The translations under genes were made by a program, and so were the position numbers. The notes beneath the pieces were generated by a model. That model was not told the origin of the DNA. It made no database searches and saw only the letters and a list, made by a program, of their open reading frames with translations. A stretch of DNA of 64,000 bases. It comes from Mesorhizobium sp. M4B.F.Ca.ET.203.01.1.1. Lineage in GTDB: Bacteria; Pseudomonadota; Alphaproteobacteria; Rhizobiales; Rhizobiaceae. Of this stretch, positions 43,319-52,140 are shown one piece after another; within the stretch, counting starts at the first letter, position 1; each line of letters begins with the position of its first letter. Location of the stretch: contig NZ_SRUO01000010.1 in the NCBI RefSeq assembly GCF_004791025.1, positions 124,001-188,000 on the forward strand, read 5' to 3'.

Positions 43319-43540
43319 CTATCCGCCCACGCGCTGCTCGCTACGCGACTTGCCGGTGTAGGGCAGCACGAACATATAGAGGCCGGAAAACAGCAGCAGG
43401 AAGAGCGGCAAGAGCGGCGAGTATACCACCCAGGCGGGCGGCTCCCCCAATGCCATGGCGACGAAGTTGGCGATGACGGTCACCGTAAAGACGATCGACA
43501 GCCAACGGTGAATTTGCCGAATCCACTGGCTAAAGTTCAA
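43319..43540 (-). CDS. Small membrane protein, unknown
   Basis: 73 residues with two membrane helices (about 14-34 and 40-60). It begins MNFSQWIRQIHRWLSIVFTV, reminiscent of the first helix of PepSY-associated proteins. It ends basic. Function unknown. It lies between DUF1801 and VOC genes on the same strand. Confidence 0.65.
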   Translation of the reverse strand: MNFSQWIRQIHRWLSIVFTVTVIANFVAMALGEPPAWVVYSPLLPLFLLLFSGLYMFVLPYTGKSRSEQRVGG

Positions 43541-43577
43541 TACGACCTCCTCTGAGAAATGAGCGGAAAAGCCCGCG

Positions 43578-43970
43578 CTACCAGCGCGCCAGCTGGGTGA
43601 TCTGGACCAGGTTGCCGCAGCTGTCGTTCACTTGCGCAATGGTCGAGCCGGTGACCGTGGTCGGCGCCATGGCGAAGGCGGCGCCTCGTGCCTTGAGGCG
43701 CTCGTGGTCGCTCTCGATATCGTCGGTGAAGAACATGACGGCGGGCTGGCCCTGCTTGAACATGGCCTGCTGGTAGGACTTGGCCGCGGGATTGTCGTTC
43801 AGCGCCAGCTGCAGCTCGGTGCCCTCCGGCTCGTCGGACGAGGCGACGGTCAGCCAGCGAAACGGCCCGTTGCTGAAATCGGCCTTCTTGGTGAAGCCGA
43901 GAACGTCGGTGTAGAAGGCGAGGGCCTTTTCCTGGTCGTCCACATACACTTTGGTCAGCTTGATCTTCAT
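43578..43970 (-). CDS. VOC-family (glyoxalase/bleomycin-resistance fold) protein
   Basis: 130 residues, two beta-alpha-beta-beta-beta modules. VYVDDQEKALAFYTDVLGF opens module one; AVMFFTDDIESDHERLKARG opens module two; the end VNDSCGNLVQITQLARW is typical. Substrate unknown. It sits in a run with SRPBCC and ArsR genes. Confidence 0.9.
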   Translation of the reverse strand: MKIKLTKVYVDDQEKALAFYTDVLGFTKKADFSNGPFRWLTVASSDEPEGTELQLALNDNPAAKSYQQAMFKQGQPAVMFFTDDIESDHERLKARGAAFAMAPTTVTGSTIAQVNDSCGNLVQITQLARW

Positions 43971-44045
43971 TCTGTTTCCTCCATTGGCATCGTGCGCGGC
44001 ATAGCGCGTGGTGAACGTGGGCTTGACTTGAACTGCCGGTAGACT

Positions 44046-44456
44046 TCAGTCCATCCGCGCCAGCACCTGCTCCAGGGCTGCAAGGTACCTCGGCCAGCCG
44101 ACGGTGGCGCCCCGGTAGTAGGGTTGCTGATCCGGCCGGAAGCCGGTCTGCTCCATGCGTAAATGGGTTCCCGTGCTCGTGGGGGTGAGCGTCCAGGTGA
44201 CGACGCTCTCGAGATCCTTGGTGTCCCAACTGTAGGACAGCGTCTTGTTGGGCTCGACCGTTTGGACCTGGCAGTCGACGCCGCCCCAGTCCGCGCTGAC
44301 ACTGAAACGATGGTCCACGACCGGCTTGAAGTTGTTCTTCATCAGCCACTCCTCGATCAGATGCGGTTGCGTCAGCGCGCGCCAGATCTTTTCCGGCGGA
44401 TAAGGTATCTCCCGCTCGACGACGACGGAGCGGGTTTCGGTTGCAGTATTGATCAT
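44046..44456 (-). CDS. SRPBCC (AHSA1-like) protein
   Basis: 136 residues from ATG 44456. The START-like hydrophobic-pocket fold is shown by VVVEREIPYPPEKIWRALTQ, HLIEEWLMKNNFKPVVDHRF and VTWTLTPTSTGTHLRMEQTG. The ATG overlaps the stop of the ArsR gene (ATGA). The ArsR-SRPBCC pair is a widespread operon in which the regulator controls its partner; ligand unknown. Confidence 0.9.
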   Translation of the reverse strand: MINTATETRSVVVEREIPYPPEKIWRALTQPHLIEEWLMKNNFKPVVDHRFSVSADWGGVDCQVQTVEPNKTLSYSWDTKDLESVVTWTLTPTSTGTHLRMEQTGFRPDQQPYYRGATVGWPRYLAALEQVLARMD

Positions 44457-44776
44457 TGGTCCATTCTTTTGAGCAGATCCTCGAGGTCGTCGAACCGGCT
44501 CTCCCAGAAGCCGGCCATCTGGCGTGTCCAATCCATCAGGGGAGCAAGCGCGCCTAGCTGCGCGCTATAGTGGGTCTGCCGTCCCTCATGGCGGTCGCGC
44601 ACCAGCCCTGCCTGCCTCAGGACGCCGAGATGCTTCGACACGGCTGGCTGCGACACCCCGGACTGGGCCGTAAGGGCGCCCACGGTCTGCTCTCCCTTTT
44701 GGCACAGTCGTTCGAAGATGGCGCGCCGGGTCGGATCGGCAAGTGTCCTGAACAGCGCGTCGTGGGCATTCGTCAT
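44453..44776 (-). CDS. ArsR-family winged-helix regulator
   Basis: 107 residues from ATG 44776. ALFRTLADPTRRAIFERLCQ, then VGALTAQSGVSQPAVSKHLG (recognition helix) and LVRDRHEGRQTHYS (wing). No metal-binding Cys pair is present; this is the non-metal subgroup that pairs with SRPBCC genes. The frame is open upstream, but protein character begins at MTNAHDAL. The 268 bases upstream to 45044 contain no gene. Confidence 0.92.
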   Translation of the reverse strand: MTNAHDALFRTLADPTRRAIFERLCQKGEQTVGALTAQSGVSQPAVSKHLGVLRQAGLVRDRHEGRQTHYSAQLGALAPLMDWTRQMAGFWESRFDDLEDLLKRMDQ

Positions 44777-45044
44777 GGGATCGATAACCCGGTGGCTATT
44801 GATTGACGTATAACCATTGAGATATGTGTGCGTCAAGCGGGAAGGTGGAGCGGCGCGATGATCCTGGTCCTGGGAGTCGCAAGGAACGCTGGACTTCATG
44901 CGCCGGTGCCGGCGCCGCGGTCAACTTCATGTCACCGTCGCGGATGGCCGGCCCGGAGCATCAACACTTGTGGAAGTAGCGAGATGTGTTCGGCGCGCGC
45001 AATCACATCACATTCCCGTTTGCGCCCTTTGCAGGCGCCGGACT

Positions 45045-45260
45045 TCAGCCTTTGGGCCGCGGTTCGATGATCAGCCACTTGATGATGCCCATCGCCGGCA
45101 GCACCCACAGCAGGCCGCTCAACAGGAAGAACAGGAGATGCACCAGCGGACTCGATTCCGACAGTTGGGCAACCGCCACGATCGACGCCACCAGCGCGTA
45201 GATGACGACCAGCGCAACCAGCAGCACGGTTCCGATCAGCTTTTTGAGGCGAATGGGCAT
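45045..45260 (-). CDS. DUF2842 small membrane protein
   Basis: 71 residues, two membrane helices: LIGTVLLVALVVIYALVASI and LFFLLSGLLWVLPAMGIIKW, ending IIEPRPKG. This matches DUF2842, a short alphaproteobacterial family often near cox/ctaA genes. It is divergent from the heme A synthase gene. Confidence 0.83.
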   Translation of the reverse strand: MPIRLKKLIGTVLLVALVVIYALVASIVAVAQLSESSPLVHLLFFLLSGLLWVLPAMGIIKWLIIEPRPKG

Positions 45261-45412
45261 GTCGCGATCTCTTTGACGGCTATCGCTTAGGCCGATCGCA
45301 GGGTGCACGCAACCTGTCATTGGCGGCGCGACGGCGTGCCGCGCTGCCCGGCCTTGCCACCGGGGCTGCCTTGGTCCACCAATCCCGCGACCTCAATTGC
45401 CGGAACACAACC

Positions 45413-46585
45413 ATGGCCGCCATCACTGCTGCCGCACCCTATGCCGCCCGCGATCGCGACCTGCGCAACCGGGCGCAGGTGCGCGGCTGGCTATATTTCG
45501 TGCTTCTCGTGCTGTTCGCCTTGGTGCTGGTCGGCGGCGCCACCAGGCTTACCGAATCCGGCTTGTCGATCACCGAATGGCAGCCGATCCACGGTGTCAT
45601 CCCGCCGCTCAACGACGCCGAGTGGCAGGAGGAGTTCCAGCGCTACCAGCAGATCCCGCAATATGCCGAGCTCAATAAGGGCATGAGCATCGAGGCGTTC
45701 AAGTCGATCTTCTGGTGGGAGTGGGTACACCGCATCCTGGCGCGCAGCGTCGGCCTCGTCTTTGCCCTGCCGCTGCTGTTCTTCTGGGCGACGCGCCGTA
45801 TTGAGCGCGGCCTTGGGCCGAAGCTCGTCGGCATCCTGCTGCTCGGCGGCCTGCAGGGCGCCATCGGCTGGTGGATGGTCGCGTCCGGCCTGGTCGACCG
45901 CGTCTCGGTCAGCCAATACCGGTTGGCCACGCATCTCACGCTGGCGGCGCTGATCTTCACCGCGACTATGGTAGTGGCGCGGGGGCTGGCGCCGCATTCC
46001 GAGCCCGCCGCCGATCGCTCGACGCAGCGGCTTGCTGGCGTCATCGTGCTGCTGGCGCTGGTGCAGATCTATCTCGGCGGGTTGGTCGCCGGGTTGGACG
46101 CCGGTTTGAGCTACAACACCTGGCCGCTGATGGACGGCAGGCTCGTTCCAGGCGATCTGCTTCTGCTCGAGCCCGCCTGGCGCAACTTCTTCGAGAACCC
46201 GAAGACGGTGCAGTTCGTCCACCGCATCGGCGCCTACACGGTCTTTGCGGTCGCGCTCTGGCACATGATCGCGACGCGCCGGCGTCTGCCGGGAACCACC
46301 CATGCGCGCCGCGCCACGCTGCTGTTCCTGATTGTCCTGGTGCAGGCCTCGATCGGCATCGGCACGCTGTTGATGCAGGTGCCGCTGCACATGGCGCTGA
46401 CCCATCAGGGTTTCGCGCTGATCCTGCTCGGATTTGCCGCCGCGCACTGGCGCGGCACCAAGGGTGCCTATCCGCTACCGACGAGACCGCCGATGAAGCG
46501 CAGGTACGTGCTCCTTGTCGGTGTAGGCGTCTCGTTGGTTGCGGCTGGGATACGTCTATCCCTACCGCCGGTGTGGTTTCCGTAA
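45413..46585 (+). CDS. ctaA: Heme A synthase (COX15/CtaA)
   Basis: 390 residues with about eight membrane helices. Converts heme O to heme A for aa3-type oxidase. GGATRLTESGLSITEWQPIH, EFQRYQQIPQYAELNKGMSI and FWWEWVHRILAR are hallmarks of the alphaproteobacterial/mitochondrial (type 2) form; heme-ligand histidines occur in these and in VHRIGAY and THQGFAL. ATG 45413 fits the conserved N-terminus. Confidence 0.95.
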   Translation: MAAITAAAPYAARDRDLRNRAQVRGWLYFVLLVLFALVLVGGATRLTESGLSITEWQPIHGVIPPLNDAEWQEEFQRYQQIPQYAELNKGMSIEAFKSIFWWEWVHRILARSVGLVFALPLLFFWATRRIERGLGPKLVGILLLGGLQGAIGWWMVASGLVDRVSVSQYRLATHLTLAALIFTATMVVARGLAPHSEPAADRSTQRLAGVIVLLALVQIYLGGLVAGLDAGLSYNTWPLMDGRLVPGDLLLLEPAWRNFFENPKTVQFVHRIGAYTVFAVALWHMIATRRRLPGTTHARRATLLFLIVLVQASIGIGTLLMQVPLHMALTHQGFALILLGFAAAHWRGTKGAYPLPTRPPMKRRYVLLVGVGVSLVAAGIRLSLPPVWFP

Positions 46586-46665
46586 GGGATGCGGCTGGAG
46601 AAGGTTTCGGCAATGAGTTCGGGCGCGCTGACTTTCCAGCGCTTCGGAAATTCCGGCATGCCTGC

Positions 46666-47598
46666 TTACGGGGTGAGGCCGAGCATCAGGTCCATGTTCT
46701 GCACGGCGGCGCCCGACGCGCCCTTGCCGAGATTGTCGTAGACGGCGACCAGCAGCGCCTGCGCCCGCTCGTCATTGGCAAAGACGTAGACCTTCATCTT
46801 GTTGGTGCCGTTGTAGATTTCCGGATCGACCTCGGGGATGCGCTCCAGATGCGTGTAGGGCGCGACCTCGACCACGCCACCCTCGATCGCAGTGAAATGA
46901 TCGGCCAGCGCGGCGTGCATCTCGGCGCCCGTCGGCACGCGCTCGAGGCCGCCGAGTTGCAGCGGCACCACGGTGATCATGCCTTGCGCGAAATTGCCGA
47001 CCGCCGGTTGCATGATCGGGTCGTGCGAAAGCTTGGCATAGGTCCTGAGCTCCGGCACGTGCTTGTGCTGCAGGGTCAGCCCGTAGGGCAGGAATTCGGG
47101 CGCGTCCTCGCCCTTGCCGACATAGTCCTCGATCATCGGCCGGCCGCCGCCTGAATAGCCGGAAATGCCGTTGACGGTGATCGGGAAATCTGCGGGCAGC
47201 AATCCGGCCGACACCAGCGGCCTGAGCGTCGCGATCGGCCCCTGCGGCCAGCAGCCGGGATTGGCGACGCGCTTCGCGTTGGCGATCTTCCTCGCCTGGT
47301 CCTTGTCCATTTCGGCGAAACCATATTCCCAGCCGGCGGCAACGCGATGCGCGGTCGAGGCGTCGATCACCCGGGTGGTGTCATTCTCGATCAGCGACAC
47401 ACTTTCCTTGGCGGCGGCGTCCGGCAGGCACAGGATCGCGACATCGGCGGCATTAAGGAACTCGGCCCGCGCCGCAGTTTCCTTGCGGCGCTCGGTGGGG
47501 ATCGAGATGATCTCCAGGTCGCCCCGCTCGGCCAGCAGCGCCCTGATCTGCAGGCCGGTGGTGCCGTGTTCGCCGTCGATGAAGATTTTCGGTTTCAT
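46666..47598 (-). CDS. argC: N-acetyl-gamma-glutamyl-phosphate reductase, type 2
   Basis: NADPH-dependent third step of arginine synthesis. 310 residues from ATG 47598, with the nucleotide-binding start IFIDGEHGTTGLQIRALL and catalytic Cys116 in VANPGCWPQG. The short length places it in the type 2 (about 310-residue) group. The agmatinase gene ends 29 bases upstream on the same strand, so an arginine-related pair may share a transcript. Confidence 0.95.
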   Translation of the reverse strand: MKPKIFIDGEHGTTGLQIRALLAERGDLEIISIPTERRKETAARAEFLNAADVAILCLPDAAAKESVSLIENDTTRVIDASTAHRVAAGWEYGFAEMDKDQARKIANAKRVANPGCWPQGPIATLRPLVSAGLLPADFPITVNGISGYSGGGRPMIEDYVGKGEDAPEFLPYGLTLQHKHVPELRTYAKLSHDPIMQPAVGNFAQGMITVVPLQLGGLERVPTGAEMHAALADHFTAIEGGVVEVAPYTHLERIPEVDPEIYNGTNKMKVYVFANDERAQALLVAVYDNLGKGASGAAVQNMDLMLGLTP

Positions 47599-47627
47599 TG
47601 CCTTGAAAAGTCCCTGCGATTTCAGCG

Positions 47628-48629
47628 CTATATGCCCTGAGCGTGATTGACTGCAACAGTATTGCCGTTGTTTAGGTCCTCGAGCCGGGCTTTCCGCTCG
47701 GCGACCAGGCCCAGATAATGCATCGCCACCATGGAGCCCGCGATCGCCGTTATATCGGCATGATCGTAAGCGGGCGCAACCTCGACCACGTCGGCGCCGA
47801 CAATGTCGATCTGGCCGAGTTGGCGCAGTGTCGACAGGATCTTCGCCGAGGACGGGCCGCCGGCGACCGGCGTGCCCGTGCCCGGTGCGAAGGCCGGGTC
47901 GAGGCAGTCGATGTCGAAGGTGAGATAGGTCTTCCTGCCGCCGGTACGGTCGACGATAGCATAGGCGATGTCGGACGCTCGCATCTCCTCGACCTCGTGA
48001 CCGTAGAGGATCTTGATGCCGAACGTATCGGGGGCGTGCGTGCGGATGCCGATCTGGATCGAGCGATCGGGATCGATGATGCCTTCTTTCACGGCGCGTC
48101 CGACGAAGGAGCCGTGGTCGATGCGTTTGCCGTCGTCCGGCCAGGTGTCCTGATGGGCGTCGAACTGCACCATCGCCAGCGGTCCGTGGATGGCGGCATG
48201 CGCCTTGAGCAGCGGCCAGGTGACGAAATGGTCGCCGCCGAGCGACAACAGGAAGGCGCCTGATTTCAGGATCTTGGCCGCCTCGCGCTCGATCGTGCCG
48301 GGTGTCTTCTGATGGTTGCCGCTGTCGAGCAGGCAGTCGCCGTAGTCGACAACAGCGAGGTGCTCGAACAGGTCGCGCGAGAACGGGTACTGCGGGTCGT
48401 TGTCGAGGATCGCCGAGGCGCGGCGGATCGCCTGCGGCCCGAAGCGTGCGCCCGGCCGGTTGGTGACGGCGGCATCGAAGGGAATGCCCCACACCACCGC
48501 GTCCGCGCCCCTCACGTCCTTCGTGTATCTGCGCCGCATGAACGACAGCGCGCCGGCATAGGTCGGCTCGAAGGACGCGCCCGTCTTGGAGCGGGCGGTG
48601 AAGGCATGGTCGATGTTCTGGTTCGCCAT
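47628..48629 (-). CDS. speB: Agmatinase
   Basis: Hydrolyses agmatine to putrescine and urea; ureohydrolase family with two Mn. 333 residues from ATG 48629. Metal ligands in SLGGDHFVTWP, MVQFDAHQDTW and TFDIDCLDPAFAPGTGTP. GARFGPQAIRRAS is the usual family segment. Guanidinobutyrase or another guanidino substrate cannot be excluded. Confidence 0.9.
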   Translation of the reverse strand: MANQNIDHAFTARSKTGASFEPTYAGALSFMRRRYTKDVRGADAVVWGIPFDAAVTNRPGARFGPQAIRRASAILDNDPQYPFSRDLFEHLAVVDYGDCLLDSGNHQKTPGTIEREAAKILKSGAFLLSLGGDHFVTWPLLKAHAAIHGPLAMVQFDAHQDTWPDDGKRIDHGSFVGRAVKEGIIDPDRSIQIGIRTHAPDTFGIKILYGHEVEEMRASDIAYAIVDRTGGRKTYLTFDIDCLDPAFAPGTGTPVAGGPSSAKILSTLRQLGQIDIVGADVVEVAPAYDHADITAIAGSMVAMHYLGLVAERKARLEDLNNGNTVAVNHAQGI

Positions 48630-48753
48630 TACGGGTCCTCGGTTTTCAGCGGGTTGCCACAACTACAGAACCGGCACGCAACATGCCAGTCACAGAGTGG
48701 GGAAACGGGAATGGCGCTCGGCGAGTGCCACGACAACACAGGATTGTATCATC

Positions 48754-49971
48754 ATGACGCAGACCGCCTTTCTCAACCCCGCGCATATGCCGGCGGCGAC
48801 CCGGACCGGCACCGTGGCGAGCGAGCGTTTCCTGGCGCTCGATTCCTGGCGTGGCATCTGCGCGCTGCTGGTGGCACTGTTCCATTTCCCGACCGACTCG
48901 ACGATCTCGCAAAGCGCCTTTGTCGGCGGCTCCTACCTGTTCGTCGATTTCTTCTTCGTGTTGTCCGGCTTCGTCATCGCCAGTTCCTACGGCAACCGGC
49001 TCAGCGAGCCGGTCGAGCTTGCCCGCTTCGCACCTGTCCGCTTCGGCCGTATCTACCCGCTGCATCTCGTGATGCTCGCCGCCTTCGCCGCCTTCGAGGA
49101 ATTGCGGCTCATGCTGCCGCAATTGCACGGCACGGGTGCCGAGCCGTTCACCGGCGGCTTCGACCTGAACAGCCTCGTCGCCAATCTCTTCCTGCTGCAA
49201 GGCATGGGCGTCGAGGATCATCTGAGCTGGAACGCGCCGAGCTGGAGCATCTCGGCCGAATTCTTCGCCTATCTGCTGTTTGCCGCCGTTGTCTTCACGG
49301 CAGGCCGGCGCAGCTGGATCTGGCTTGTGGCCGCTGCCGTCACCGCGCCGCTTTTCCTGCTTGCCTTCTCTCACACGCATATGGACGTGTCCTTCGACTT
49401 CGGCTTCATCCGCTGCCTCTACGGCTTCTCGCTCGGCGCGCTGCTGGCATGGTTTCAGCACGATTCCATTGCAGAGGCGCGACAGGCGCTTGCCGGTGAC
49501 GGCAGGGCGCGGATCGCCTGGACGGCGGCCGAGATGGTGATGATCGCGGTGATCGGTGTTTTTGTCGCGCTGGCCGGAGACAACGATGCCGGCATCGCCG
49601 CTCCCCTGGTGTTTGCGCTGGCGCTCTACCTCTTTGCGCATGAGGGCGGCTGGATCAGCGCCTTCCTGCGCACCCGGCCGATGCCGATGCTGGGCGCGCT
49701 CTCCTATTCCATCTACATGGTCCACATCTTCGTGCAGGCGCGCATGATCAATGTCGGCGGGCTGGTGGAGCGCAAGTTCGGGCTTCACCTGCTTGGCGAC
49801 ATCGTGCTGCGCGGCGACCATGCGACCGGCTTCGGCGCCGATCTGCCATGGCTCGGCTTTGCCGCTATTCTCACCATGCTCGTCGCCACCATCGCCGTCT
49901 CCTGGTTCACCTGGCGCTTCGTCGAAATGCCGGCCCTGGCCTGGTTCCGGCGGCTCGCCAAGCGGATCTGA
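48754..49971 (+). CDS. Acyltransferase family 3 membrane protein
   Basis: 405 residues with about ten membrane helices. RFLALDSWRGICALLVALFH supplies the conserved Arg/His motif at the start; YLFVDFFFVLSGFVIASSYG follows, and SYSIYMVHIFVQARM near the end. Family members O-acylate surface sugars, such as OafA and NodX. It could decorate polysaccharide, but it is not inside the EPS locus. Confidence 0.88.
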   Translation: MTQTAFLNPAHMPAATRTGTVASERFLALDSWRGICALLVALFHFPTDSTISQSAFVGGSYLFVDFFFVLSGFVIASSYGNRLSEPVELARFAPVRFGRIYPLHLVMLAAFAAFEELRLMLPQLHGTGAEPFTGGFDLNSLVANLFLLQGMGVEDHLSWNAPSWSISAEFFAYLLFAAVVFTAGRRSWIWLVAAAVTAPLFLLAFSHTHMDVSFDFGFIRCLYGFSLGALLAWFQHDSIAEARQALAGDGRARIAWTAAEMVMIAVIGVFVALAGDNDAGIAAPLVFALALYLFAHEGGWISAFLRTRPMPMLGALSYSIYMVHIFVQARMINVGGLVERKFGLHLLGDIVLRGDHATGFGADLPWLGFAAILTMLVATIAVSWFTWRFVEMPALAWFRRLAKRI

Positions 49972-50066
49972 GAAGCCAATCCGTTCAAGCCCATAGCCGG
50001 CTTCGTTCACCGCCCTGTCATGCGCATCGCTTAACCGGACTGCGATCCGGAACGGAGCGATTCTTG

Positions 50067-51125
50067 ATGCGTACCATCTGGCAAGGCCTTCTGCTTTCCG
50101 CGGCGCTCGCGGTCTCGATCGGCCATGCCTTGGCCGGCGAAACGCGCGCCAGGCAGATCCTCGACCGCTTCGAGCATGCCAACCAGTGGCGCGACCATGT
50201 GATGGTGGCGGCGCACCGCGCCGGCGGCATGCAGGCCGGCAAGACGCCTTACCCCGAGAATTCGCTCGCCGCGGTCGAGGCCTCGATCGCGCTCGGTGCC
50301 GAGATCGTCGAGGTCGACATCAGGCGCTCCAAGGACGGCGAGTTCGTCGTCATGCATGACAGCTGGCTCGACCGCACCACCAACTGCAAGGGCGAGGTGG
50401 TCGACCATACTGTCGCCGAACTGAAGAGATGCAGGCTTGTCCTGGAGGGCACCGGCGCCATCACCAGCGAGCCGGTCTCGACGCTGCGCGAAATGCTGAT
50501 GGCGACCAGGGACCGGATCCTGATCAACCTCGACAACAAGCTCGACGTTCATGCTCTGCCCGGCATGATCGCGGTTGCCCGCGATCTCGGCATGGCCGAT
50601 CAGGTCATCGTCAAGGAGAACCTCTGGAACCAGCAGCGGATCGACACCGTCAAGGCGGCGATCGACGCTATCGGCGGCGGCTTCCAGTTCATGCCGATCA
50701 TCGCCGACGATGCCGTGCGCGACGCCGCCTTCGCCGAGAAGGTTGGCCGCGTCTTTTCCCCGGGTGCGATCGAGCTGATCAACTGGCGGGCCGGCGCCGA
50801 GACGTTGACGGAGACGGGCGGACCGCTGTTCACCAACCGCATGCGGGCGTCTGCCGTGCGCGGCGGCTGGCACCTCTGGGCCGACACCTACGCCATCGTC
50901 AACAAGCCGGGCGGCTACCTGTCGGGCGGCCGCGGCGACGAGCTGGCGGTCGCCGCAAGCCTTCCCGCCGAGACCTGGGGCTTCTGGGCCGAACGCGGCG
51001 CCACCATCATCCAGACCGACGAGCCGAAGGCGGCGATCGGCTGGCTCGCCGCCAATGGTTTTCGCGTGCCTTATGCAGATGAGGCGCGGCCGGCCGAGCC
51101 GGCGCATACGGCGAGTATTAATTAG
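50067..51125 (+). CDS. Secreted glycerophosphodiester phosphodiesterase
   Basis: 352 residues. Signal peptide to about residue 23 (SIGHALA). GDPD barrel: VAAHRAGG, PENSLAAVEASIALGAEIVE, VDIRRSKDGEFVVMHD carry the catalytic His pair and the Glu/Asp metal ligands; the barrel ends IIQTDEPKAAIGWL. It releases glycerol-3-phosphate from lipid head groups or deacylated phospholipid. A GGGGGAGATT hairpin follows the stop. Confidence 0.9.
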   Translation: MRTIWQGLLLSAALAVSIGHALAGETRARQILDRFEHANQWRDHVMVAAHRAGGMQAGKTPYPENSLAAVEASIALGAEIVEVDIRRSKDGEFVVMHDSWLDRTTNCKGEVVDHTVAELKRCRLVLEGTGAITSEPVSTLREMLMATRDRILINLDNKLDVHALPGMIAVARDLGMADQVIVKENLWNQQRIDTVKAAIDAIGGGFQFMPIIADDAVRDAAFAEKVGRVFSPGAIELINWRAGAETLTETGGPLFTNRMRASAVRGGWHLWADTYAIVNKPGGYLSGGRGDELAVAASLPAETWGFWAERGATIIQTDEPKAAIGWLAANGFRVPYADEARPAEPAHTASIN

Positions 51126-51142
51126 GCGTCGGCGCCGACGCA

Positions 51143-51173
51143 GCTAATCTCCCCCACGAGGGGGGAGATTAGC
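51143..51173. repeat. CTCCCCC hairpin between convergent genes
   Basis: GCTAATCTCCCCC, loop ACGAG, GGGGGAGATTAGC: a perfect 13-bp stem. The core TCTCCCCC...GGGGGAGA is the same as in the paired element at 10733-10893. It lies 3 bases before the end of the aldo/keto reductase gene and may stop transcription from both sides. Confidence 0.8.
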
Positions 51174-51176
51174 CAA

Positions 51177-52046
51177 TCACGCGGCTTTCGCCACGCCATC
51201 CAACTCGTCCAGCACCTCCGCCGAAAGCTCCAGCTCCGCCGCCGCAAGATTCTCCCGCAGATGCCCGACCGACGACGTGCCGGGGATCAGCAGAATGTTC
51301 GGCGAGCGTCGCAGCAGCCAGGCGAGCGCCACCTGCATCGACGTCGCGCCGAGCCGTTCCGCCACCCGCGACAAAGTCGAAGACTGCAGCGGGCTGAAGC
51401 CGCCGAGCGGGAAGAATGGCACATAGGCGGTGCCTTCCCGCGCCAGTTGGTCGATCAGCGCGTCGTCGTCGCGGTGCGCCAGATTGTACTGGTTCTGCAC
51501 GCAGACGATCTTGCAGATCCGGAGGCCTTCCTCGATCTGCGCGGGAGTGACGTTGCTCAGGCCGATATGGCGCACCAGTCCCTTGCGCTGCAACTCGGCA
51601 AGCGCTGTCAACTGCGCTTCGATCGAGCCCTCAGTCGGCCCCATCCCGAACATTATGCGCAGATTGACGACGTCCAGCACCTCAAGTCCGAGATTCCTGA
51701 GGTTGTCATGCACGGCCTGCTCAAGTTCGGTAGGCGAATTGGCCGGCAGCCAGGACGCATCGCTGCCGCGCCGCGCGCCGATCTTGGTGACGAGGACGAG
51801 GTCCTTGGGGTAAGGCGACAGCGCCTCGCGAATAATCTGGTTGGTGACGTGCGGGCCGTAATAGTCGCAGGTGTCGATATGGTCCACGCCCGATGACACC
51901 GCCTCGCGCAGCACCGCCAGTGCGGCATCGCGATCCCTGGGCGGACCAAACACATGCGGGCCGGCAAGCTGCATGGCGCCGTAGCCAAGGCGTTTCACGG
52001 TGTGGCTTCCGAGGGTGAATGTGCCGGACTTTTGGATGCTGGACAT
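51177..52046 (-). CDS. Aldo/keto reductase
   Basis: 289 residues from ATG 52046. NADPH-dependent carbonyl reductase fold: HIDTCDYYGPHVTNQII holds catalytic Asp and Tyr, DLVLVTKIGAR the Lys, and LVRHIGLSNVTPAQIEEG follows; IPGTSSVGHLRENLAAAELE binds the cofactor phosphate. Substrate unknown. It is divergent from the LysR gene 94 bases away, suggesting regulation by it. Confidence 0.92.
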   Translation of the reverse strand: MSSIQKSGTFTLGSHTVKRLGYGAMQLAGPHVFGPPRDRDAALAVLREAVSSGVDHIDTCDYYGPHVTNQIIREALSPYPKDLVLVTKIGARRGSDASWLPANSPTELEQAVHDNLRNLGLEVLDVVNLRIMFGMGPTEGSIEAQLTALAELQRKGLVRHIGLSNVTPAQIEEGLRICKIVCVQNQYNLAHRDDDALIDQLAREGTAYVPFFPLGGFSPLQSSTLSRVAERLGATSMQVALAWLLRRSPNILLIPGTSSVGHLRENLAAAELELSAEVLDELDGVAKAA

Positions 52047-52140
52047 GCTGTTTCTCCTTGCTGTCGACGAGGCAGATAGGCGCTGTCGGCTGTTTCGATA
52101 ATCGCTTATAATCCGGACAGGTTGTACGGGATGACGAACA

